DNA of 11,152 bases from DATBIS01 sp036556805 (GTDB lineage: Bacteria; Actinomycetota; UBA4738; HRBIN12). The stretch covers positions 1-11,152 of the forward strand of contig DATBIS010000071.1 of assembly GCA_036556805.1 (NCBI GenBank), given 5' to 3'. This document shows, piece after piece, positions 6,317 through 11,152 of the stretch. The notes below the pieces were generated by a model. That model was not told where the DNA came from. It saw only the letters and a list, made by a program, of their open reading frames with translations, and did no database searches. The position numbers were made by a program, and so were the translations under genes. The stretch's first letter is position 1; the number at the start of each line of letters is the position of its first letter.

Positions 6317-7029
6317 GCCCGGACGCAGCGCCAGATCTGCAGGCGCCACAGCCAGCGGCTGCCGCGCTTGTGGAGGTTGAGGAGCCCCTCCTTCATCATC
6401 TTCGCGACCGCGAGCGACTTGCCGACGATGTCGGGCAGCGGGAACTCGCGCTCGAGCACCGAGGTCATGTTGTCGCCGAACACCCGGCGCGCCGCCTCGA
6501 TGATCGACTTCTCGTCCTGGATCGTCCCCGTGGGGAGATAGAGGCGGCCGCCCGGGGCGAGCGTGTCCCCGATCGACTCGATCATCTGCGTCGGCAGCTC
6601 GACGCCGGTCGGGCCGCCCGCCCGCCCGTCGGGGAACCACCCGGTCATCTGCGCGATGTCGTCGGGGATGCCCGAGACGTCGCCGATCAGCACGCTCGCC
6701 CGCACGTCACGCACGGGCTCCAGGAGCGACCCCGAGCGGAACTCCACGCGGTCGTCGAGGCCCAACCGGACGGCGTTGGCCCTCGCGGCCTCCACGGCCT
6801 CGGTAGAGATGTCGCAGCCCACGACGCGCTTCGCGCCGAGCCTCGCGGCCACGAACGAGAGCACGCCGCTCCCGCACCCCACGTCGATCACGGTGTCGTT
6901 CGGCCCGATCTCGAGCGCCTCGGCAAGGGTGCGACTGGTGTGCGTGGGGTGGAAGACACCGGGGTTCAGCAGGATGGAAAAGGGTCCGGTGCGTCCCTTC
7001 CACTGAATCTCACTCGCGATCTCGCTCAT
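6313..7029 (-). CDS. Class I SAM-dependent methyltransferase, PrmC/PrmA-like, target unknown
   Basis: Rossmann-fold methyltransferase of 238 residues. The SAM site is clear: TVIDVGCGSGVLSFVAA (46-62) is motif I, and VVGCDIS (69-75) with the following EAARANA is motif II. The layout around it recalls PrmC (release-factor glutamine methyltransferase): PTHTSRTLAEAL before motif I and DGRAGGPTGVELPTQMIE (134-151) after strand 4. The NPPY motif that binds the target amide in PrmC is absent, and GDVSG (116-120) stands in its place, so glutamine methylation is unlikely and the substrate is unknown. The chosen ATG at 7029 has GGAG 6 nt upstream; an ATG 12 nt earlier (7041) is possible. The C-terminal third is basic and Trp-rich. 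It follows the DUF309 gene on the same strand, 71 bp after that gene's stop codon, and overlaps the pyrE stop by 4 nt. Confidence 0.8.
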   Translation of the reverse strand: MSEIASEIQWKGRTGPFSILLNPGVFHPTHTSRTLAEALEIGPNDTVIDVGCGSGVLSFVAARLGAKRVVGCDISTEAVEAARANAVRLGLDDRVEFRSGSLLEPVRDVRASVLIGDVSGIPDDIAQMTGWFPDGRAGGPTGVELPTQMIESIGDTLAPGGRLYLPTGTIQDEKSIIEAARRVFGDNMTSVLEREFPLPDIVGKSLAVAKMMKEGLLNLHKRGSRWLWRLQIWRCVRA

Positions 7030-7100
7030 CCCGCTCTCCATGCTCGTCCCGATTCGCGGCCACGGTCAAGCCGAACGACTGCGATCGCGCTGGTCACAGG

Positions 7101-7592
7101 CTACAACCCGATCTCCTCGACCGTCGCATCCTCTCCGGGAACGAGCTCGCCGCGCTCGATCCGCCCCGCGTCGCGCTCCAGCCGGTCGGCGAGCCTCGTG
7201 GTGTCGATCCCGCGGGTGCCGGCGGGATACCGTCCGACCCGCCCGGCGGCCCGGCGCAGCAGCGTGATCGCGCCGTGCGCGTTGCCGCGCAACAGGTGCA
7301 CGTAGCCGGCGCCCATCTGCGAGAGGCCCTTGAAGAGCTCCGCCTCGTCGGTCGTGCGCGCCTTCTTCCAGGCGGTCTCCCAGGCCTCGTGAGCCGGGAA
7401 CCAACGCCCGGCCCGCGCGTGCCGGAGCCCGAGCTCGTGGTTCTCTTCGAGGGACAAGTTGTCGTAGTCCTCCAGGTGCAGGAGGTTCTCGGCATCCCAC
7501 GCCTGCGGCCGTCCGAGCTCGTCGCGCGGACGCTCGGGCTTGTTGCGGCGCTCCGTGGGGAGACCGGTCTTGCCGGTGGCCTCGTCGGGCAT
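7101..7592 (-). CDS. DUF309 domain protein
   Basis: Small soluble protein of 163 residues with the DUF309 helical domain, whose function is not established. The hallmark is seen at about residues 57-118: HARAGRWFPAHEAWETAW (HExWExxW at 68-75), then ELFKGLSQMGAGYVHLLRGN (85-104) and GAITLLRRA. The first roughly 30 residues are charged, Lys/Arg/Glu/Pro-rich and probably disordered; the C-terminal 20 are acidic. Start choice: ATG 7592 (MPDEATG) or ATG 7601 (MREMPDEATG). No ribosome site is well placed, but TAGGAT at 7605-7600 would act as a -10 box 7 nt before ATG 7592, which favours a leaderless start there. It sits between the AI-2E gene (41 bp upstream) and the methyltransferase on the same strand, possibly in one operon. 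Confidence 0.85.
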   Translation of the reverse strand: MPDEATGKTGLPTERRNKPERPRDELGRPQAWDAENLLHLEDYDNLSLEENHELGLRHARAGRWFPAHEAWETAWKKARTTDEAELFKGLSQMGAGYVHLLRGNAHGAITLLRRAAGRVGRYPAGTRGIDTTRLADRLERDAGRIERGELVPGEDATVEEIGL

Positions 7593-7633
7593 CTCCCGCA
7601 TCCTACCCAGGGTCCGGATCGAGCACGCTCCGC

Positions 7634-8857
7634 CTACGAGCTCGACGAGGATCCGCCGGACCCGCCGCGCGGGCGGCGCATCGCCTCCCGGAAGCGGGCG
7701 AGCCTTCGCCGGCGCGTCTCCGCGCGCGCCTCGGCCTCGGCTTCCGCCTCGGCCTCGGCGCGGACCTCCGCCTCGATGTGCTCCTGCACCACGACGTCTC
7801 CCTCGTCGGAGCGCTCCTGAAGCCACACGTCGTAGATGATCACCTTGATCGTCGCCGCGACCGGCAAGGCGAGGAGCGCGCCGGCGAACCCGAACAGGCT
7901 GCCGCCGATGAGGGTCGAGATGATCACGGCCGCCGGAGAGAGGTTCACGGCGTTCTGCATGATCTTCGGCACGAGGTAGTAGTTCTCGAACTGCTGATAC
8001 CCGAGGAAGTACACGAGCACGAGGAACCCAGTGAACGGCGACTGGAACAGCCCGACGGCGACCGCGGGGATCGCGCCGAGGTAGGAACCCACCGCGGGGA
8101 TGAGGTCGGCGATGCCGGCCCACATGCCGAGCGGGATCGCGAACGGCACGCCGAACACCACGAGCGCGATGAGCGCGAGCACCCCACAGATCAGCGAGGT
8201 CAGCAGGTTGCCCGAGACGTAGCCGCCGATCTTCGCCACCGACTGGTCCATGATGTGTTCGGCGCGCGACCGGCGCTCCTCGGGGACGAACACGGCCGAC
8301 GTATGTCGCATGCTCGGCAGCGACAGCATGAAGTAGATCATCAGGATCGCGACCGTCACGACGTTGAAGATCGCGGACGTGACCTTGCCGGCGAACCCGA
8401 CGATCGTGGAGAACGAGCTCGAGATCTTGGACGGCAGATCGGCGATGAAGTCCTTCACGCTCTGCGCGACGTCGTGCTCGCGGAAGTACCGGCCCACCGC
8501 GTCGTCGCGCGATTCGAGGCGCCGCGCGTACGACGGGATGTCGTCGGCGAGGCCCGTCACCTGCCGGATGAGGGGCGGCACCACGAGCCAAGCGAACAGC
8601 ACGACGAACACGACGAAGCCGGCGAAGATCAAGGAGACCGCGTAGCCGCGCCGCATGTTCCACGACTCGAGCCGGCGGACCGCGGGATCGAGCCCGATCG
8701 CGAGCACGGCCGCGATCACCACGAGGATGAGGATGTTGAGGACCGAGCGTGCCAGCCCCAGCACGTAGAGGGTGACCGCGACCGTGATCGTGGCCTTCGC
8801 GACGTAGCTCATGGCAGGCCATCGGAAGCGCTGCTCGAGATCGGGCTCGGGGTCCAT
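7634..8857 (-). CDS. AI-2E / PerM family (UPF0118) membrane transporter
   Basis: Multi-pass membrane protein of 407 residues. Family members include autoinducer-2 exporters (TqsA) and some reported Na+(Li+)/H+ antiporters, so the substrate cannot be named. Membrane segments are seen near 19-37, 40-58, 72-96 and 160-180, and several more between about 207 and 345. The family hallmark ADLIPAVGSYLGAIPAVAVGL is at 250-270, followed by GYQQFENYYLVPKIM (286-300) and LSPAAVIISTLIGGSLFGFAGALLALPVAA (306-335). A loop of about 60 residues (98-158) separates the early and later segments, as in the family. The C-terminal tail is unusual: an alternating Glu-Ala run (about 362-379), RRRRLARFREAMRR, then Gly/Ser ending in five Ser. 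ATG at 8857; GGGAG upstream lies within a 15-bp dyad. Divergent from GH38. Confidence 0.88.
   Translation of the reverse strand: MDPEPDLEQRFRWPAMSYVAKATITVAVTLYVLGLARSVLNILILVVIAAVLAIGLDPAVRRLESWNMRRGYAVSLIFAGFVVFVVLFAWLVVPPLIRQVTGLADDIPSYARRLESRDDAVGRYFREHDVAQSVKDFIADLPSKISSSFSTIVGFAGKVTSAIFNVVTVAILMIYFMLSLPSMRHTSAVFVPEERRSRAEHIMDQSVAKIGGYVSGNLLTSLICGVLALIALVVFGVPFAIPLGMWAGIADLIPAVGSYLGAIPAVAVGLFQSPFTGFLVLVYFLGYQQFENYYLVPKIMQNAVNLSPAAVIISTLIGGSLFGFAGALLALPVAATIKVIIYDVWLQERSDEGDVVVQEHIEAEVRAEAEAEAEAEARAETRRRRLARFREAMRRPRGGSGGSSSSS
7728..7757. repeat. Hexanucleotide repeat coding Glu-Ala
   Basis: Five tandem 6-bp units, GCCTCG twice, GCTTCC once and GCCTCG twice again (plus strand), lie inside the AI-2E gene and code the alternating Glu-Ala run of its C-terminal tail. 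Loss or gain of a unit would keep the frame, so tail length could vary between strains. Confidence 0.7.
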
Positions 8858-8859
8858 GC

Positions 8860-8874
8860 CCGGGAGTCTCCCGG
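8860..8874. promoter_or_regulatory. 15-bp dyad directly before the AI-2E start (operator candidate)
   Basis: CCGGGAG and CTCCCGG flank a single T, a perfect 7+1+7 dyad. On the minus strand it contains GGGAGACTCC (8872-8863), ending 5 nt before the AI-2E ATG. The same 10 bases occur on the plus strand just before the GH38 start. The GGGAG half may also serve as ribosome site, though 10 nt is somewhat far from the ATG. Its role as a repressor site is inferred from symmetry and from the second copy. Confidence 0.45.
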
Positions 8875-8881
8875 CTCGGGG

Positions 8882-8887
8882 TTGCCA
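8882..8887 (+). promoter_or_regulatory. Possible -35 box in the AI-2E/GH38 gap
   Basis: TTGCCA matches the -35 consensus at 5 of 6 bases and lies 37 bp before the GH38 ATG, inside the most AT-rich patch of the gap. No convincing -10 box follows at 16-18 bp, so this is weak. Confidence 0.2.
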
Positions 8888-8908
8888 TTTCCAGCACATC
8901 CGCGCCGT

Positions 8909-8918
8909 GGGAGACTCC
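8909..8918 (+). promoter_or_regulatory. Second copy of the GGGAGACTCC element, before the GH38 start
   Basis: GGGAGACTCC is identical to bases 8872-8863 read on the minus strand and lies 6 nt before the GH38 ATG. This copy is an imperfect dyad (the last C of the 11-base palindrome is G). Its placement, almost the same distance from the start codon as the first copy but on the opposite strand, suggests either a shared operator pair or matched translation signals. Confidence 0.4.
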
Positions 8919-8924
8919 GGCCGC

Positions 8925-11078
8925 ATGGAGCCGACGAAGGTCACGCTCGTTCCGCACACGCATTGGGATCGCGAGTGGTACGCGCCGTTCTCCGAGTTCT
9001 CCGAGCGGCTCGTCACGATGATGGACACGCTGCTCGACCTCGCCGATCGCGGCTTCCCGCACTTCCACCTCGACGGCCAGACGACGATGATCGACGACTA
9101 CCTCGAGCGGCGGCCGGAACGCGCCGCCGACGTCGAACGGCACGTGCGCGAGGGCCGCCTCTCCGCCGGCCCCTGGTACACCCAGATGGACGAGTTCCTT
9201 GCGAGCGGCGAGTCGCACATCCGCAACCTCGAGCGCGGCCTCGCGCGCGCCCGCTCGCTCGGGCGCGCGCTCGAGGTCGGGTACATGCCCGACCAGTTCG
9301 GGCACATCGGCCAGATGCCGCAACTGTTGCGGATGTTCGGCATCGATCGCGCCGTCGTGTGGCGCGGCGTGCCGCAGTCGATCGACCGCGATGCGTTCTG
9401 GTGGGAATCGCCCGACGGCAGCCGCGTGCTCACCGAGTACATGGCGTTCGGCTACTTCAACGCGTCGGCGGGCGGGCGCTCGTTCGACCGCATCGACGAT
9501 CCCGAGGAGCTCGCGAGCGCGATGGAGCAGGCGGCCGCGCGCCAGCGACCGTTCATGGCGAGCGACCGGATCCTCGTGATGCTCGGCTATGACCACGCGG
9601 GGCCCGACGCGACGTTCCCCGAGCGCCTCGCCGCGGCCGTACCGCACCTGCGCGACGTCGAGGCGTCGATCGCCGGGCTCGACGAGCACCTGCGATCGCA
9701 ACGGCCGGCTTACGAGCCGCCTGCCTGGTCGGGCGAGCTCCGCTCGGGTGCCCGCGCCCACCTGCTGCCGAACGTCTACTCGGCTCGCGTGCACCAGAAG
9801 CGTGAGCGCGGCCACGTGGAGTCGCTGCTCGAGCGCTATGCGGAACCCCTCTCGGCGCTCGTGCCGGACGTCGCGTGGCCCGGGGCCGAACTCGATCGCG
9901 CCTGGCAGCTGCTGCTCTGGAACGGCGCGCACGACTCGGCGTGCGGGTGCTCCCACGACCAGGTCGCGATCGACGTCGACGCCCGCTTCGCGGAGGCGAG
10001 GAGGATCGGCGAGACGATCGTCGAACGCGCGCTGCACGCGCTCCGCGATCGCGCCGGGGGCGCGGGCGTGCTTCGGTTCAATCCCTCGCCGTTCGAGCGC
10101 GAGGACGTGTCGGGGCTCGGGTGGCGGGCGGACGCTCCGGCGCTCCGGCCGCCGGAACCCGTCGAGCTTCGGATGGGGAACGACGGCGCCGTCACCGCCG
10201 ACGGGACCGAGCTGCGCTTCCTCGACGAACCCGACGTCGGCGACCTGTACAACTTCTGCTGGCGGGACGAAGCGCAGCGGCCGCGACCGCCCGTGGACGT
10301 CCGTCTCGAGGGCCATCGGGCGACGATCCGGTTCGACGACGAGCTGTCGATGCACCTCGCCGCGACCCGGCGAAGGGACGACGGGCTGGTGCGGCTCGAC
10401 GGCATCGTGCGCAACGGCCGGCCGGACCACCGGCTCCGCCTGCACCTGGCGCTCGGCTGGGCCGTCACGGGCTCGATCGCCGGATCGCCCTTCGAGCTCG
10501 TCGAGCGGCCGTTGGTCGGCGAGGGCAGCGGCAACGAGGCGCCGTCTCGGACGTGGCCGGCGTCCCACGTCGTGCGCGCCGGGGACCTCGCCGTCCTGCA
10601 CGAGGGCGTGTTCGAGTACGAGGTGGTGGACGGGGTCGGGCTCGCGATCACGATCCTGCGCTGCGTGGGCACGATCAGCCGCGCGACGATGGCCACGCGC
10701 CCGTACCCCGCCGGGCCCGACGTCGCGACGCCGCTCGCGCAGATGATCGGCGAGACCGCGTTCTCGATCGGCCTGAGGTCGGGCGCCGGCGACACCCGCG
10801 AGCTGCTGCGCGACTGGGAGCGGTTCGCGCTCCCGCTCATCGAGGTCCCGGCGGCCGGTGCGCCGAACGGGCCGACGGAGGGCAGGCTGCTGGACCTGGC
10901 AGGCGACGTCGAGCTTTCGAGCATCCGCCGCGAGGAGGGCGTGGTCGCGGTTCGCGTGTGGAACCCGCATCGGGATCGATCCGCCGAGGCCAGCGTGGCG
11001 GGCGCGCGGCACGTCGTCCGGCCCGCCGGGATCGCGACGCTCCGCGTGCGATCCGCGGATGCGGCCGGCTACAACTAG
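8925..11078 (+). CDS. Glycoside hydrolase family 38 alpha-mannosidase (MngB-like)
   Basis: Retaining, zinc-dependent alpha-mannosidase of 717 residues, with no signal peptide and so probably cytoplasmic. The N-terminal domain carries VPHTHWDREWY (9-19), with zinc ligands expected at His13 and Asp15. Further on come LDGQTTMIDDYLERRPE (49-65), GPWYTQMDEFLASGES (82-97) and GYMPDQFGHIGQMPQLL (119-135) with nucleophile Asp123. MLGYDHAGPD (219-228) holds a candidate acid/base, Asp223, and NGAHDSACGCSHD (333-345) the last zinc ligand, His336. Beta-rich C-terminal domains follow. E. coli MngB, which cleaves mannosylglycerate, shares this motif order (from memory), but at about 877 residues it is longer, so the substrate is open. 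The start MEPTKV lies just before the conserved strand; the upstream in-frame ATG at 8811 would overlap the AI-2E gene and is unlikely. Confidence 0.88.
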   Translation: MEPTKVTLVPHTHWDREWYAPFSEFSERLVTMMDTLLDLADRGFPHFHLDGQTTMIDDYLERRPERAADVERHVREGRLSAGPWYTQMDEFLASGESHIRNLERGLARARSLGRALEVGYMPDQFGHIGQMPQLLRMFGIDRAVVWRGVPQSIDRDAFWWESPDGSRVLTEYMAFGYFNASAGGRSFDRIDDPEELASAMEQAAARQRPFMASDRILVMLGYDHAGPDATFPERLAAAVPHLRDVEASIAGLDEHLRSQRPAYEPPAWSGELRSGARAHLLPNVYSARVHQKRERGHVESLLERYAEPLSALVPDVAWPGAELDRAWQLLLWNGAHDSACGCSHDQVAIDVDARFAEARRIGETIVERALHALRDRAGGAGVLRFNPSPFEREDVSGLGWRADAPALRPPEPVELRMGNDGAVTADGTELRFLDEPDVGDLYNFCWRDEAQRPRPPVDVRLEGHRATIRFDDELSMHLAATRRRDDGLVRLDGIVRNGRPDHRLRLHLALGWAVTGSIAGSPFELVERPLVGEGSGNEAPSRTWPASHVVRAGDLAVLHEGVFEYEVVDGVGLAITILRCVGTISRATMATRPYPAGPDVATPLAQMIGETAFSIGLRSGAGDTRELLRDWERFALPLIEVPAAGAPNGPTEGRLLDLAGDVELSSIRREEGVVAVRVWNPHRDRSAEASVAGARHVVRPAGIATLRVRSADAAGYN

Positions 11079-11152
11079 CTCAAACCCCTCGCGTCCTGTT
11101 TGAGGGCGAGGTCCACGCCCGCCGCGGAAGCAAGGATCAGCCGCCGAAGCAC
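11075..11152 (-). CDS. Possible 3' end of a minus-strand gene running off the right edge
   Basis: The minus strand is open from the window edge for 25 codons, ending in a TAG at 11077-11075 that shares CTAG with the GH38 stop. The translated end reads LILASAAGVDLALKQDARGLS, and about 20 of 25 codons end in G or C, in line with the real genes here. The CTAG tail-to-tail overlap is the same as at pyrE/methyltransferase. It is too short to name and could be chance. Confidence 0.4.
   Translation of the reverse strand: MLRRLILASAAGVDLALKQDARGLS
11079..11104. terminator. Inverted repeat just after the GH38 stop, weak terminator candidate
   Basis: CTCAAAC (11079-11085) and GTTTGAG (11098-11104) are perfect 7-base arms around a 12-base loop, beginning right after the GH38 TAG. 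The stem is modest and no T-run follows, so termination is uncertain. If the minus-strand reading frame at the right edge is real, this stem lies inside its last codons and could serve both directions. Confidence 0.35.

Noticed and set aside
7101..11012. Very long open frame on the minus strand passing from DUF309 through AI-2E and the antisense of GH38
   Set aside because: Only its last 163 codons have family homology (DUF309). The rest is Arg/Pro/Ala-rich low-complexity translation typical of unused frames in high-GC DNA, and it contradicts two well-supported genes.
1..11152. CRISPR array, insertion sequence, tRNA, rRNA, phage or plasmid origin
   Set aside because: No spaced direct repeats, transposase-like product, long terminal inverted repeats or recognisable structured RNA were seen; every stretch over about 100 bases is accounted for by genes.

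Overview
The window looks like ordinary chromosome from a high-GC member of the Actinomycetota, probably an uncultured or deep-branching one. Three things point there. The leftmost gene is a bacterial proteasome activator (Bpa/PafE) with the C-terminal GQYL tail, a family known from actinobacteria. G+C is high throughout, roughly two-thirds by eye, with strong G/C preference at third codon positions. Genes are tightly packed, with GTG and TTG starts and some apparently leaderless starts. I see no insertion sequence, phage gene, CRISPR array, tRNA or rRNA, and no stretch over 300 bases without a gene.

Layout from left to right: the 3' end of bpa/pafE (+, 3-470); a complete polyamine-type ABC importer on the minus strand, whose transcription order is ATPase potA (4689-3568), lipoprotein substrate-binding protein potD-like (3571-2303), permease potB (2239-1343) and permease potC (1341-472); class 2 dihydroorotate dehydrogenase pyrD (-, 5788-4778), head to head with orotate phosphoribosyltransferase pyrE (+, 5798-6316); a PrmC/PrmA-like methyltransferase (-, 7029-6313); a DUF309 protein (-, 7592-7101); an AI-2E/PerM family membrane protein (-, 8857-7634); a glycoside hydrolase family 38 alpha-mannosidase (+, 8925-11078); and possibly the 3' end of a further minus-strand gene at the right edge (11152-11075).

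How they work together: pyrD and pyrE encode consecutive steps of de novo UMP synthesis (dihydroorotate to orotate to OMP). They diverge from start codons only 9 bp apart, so they probably share a two-way promoter. The four transporter genes form one operon with overlapping or nearly abutting ends, broken only by a strong hairpin after the binding-protein gene; pyrD could read into it. AI-2E, DUF309 and the methyltransferase lie in series on the minus strand and may be co-transcribed. AI-2E and the GH38 gene diverge from a 67-bp gap holding two copies of a 10-base element, one just upstream of each start codon.

No clearly new multi-gene system is visible. The most interesting signals are the mirrored element between AI-2E and GH38, the pyrD/pyrE two-way start region, the post-binding-protein hairpin, the PrmC-like methyltransferase without its NPPY motif, and the altered active-site loop of PyrD.
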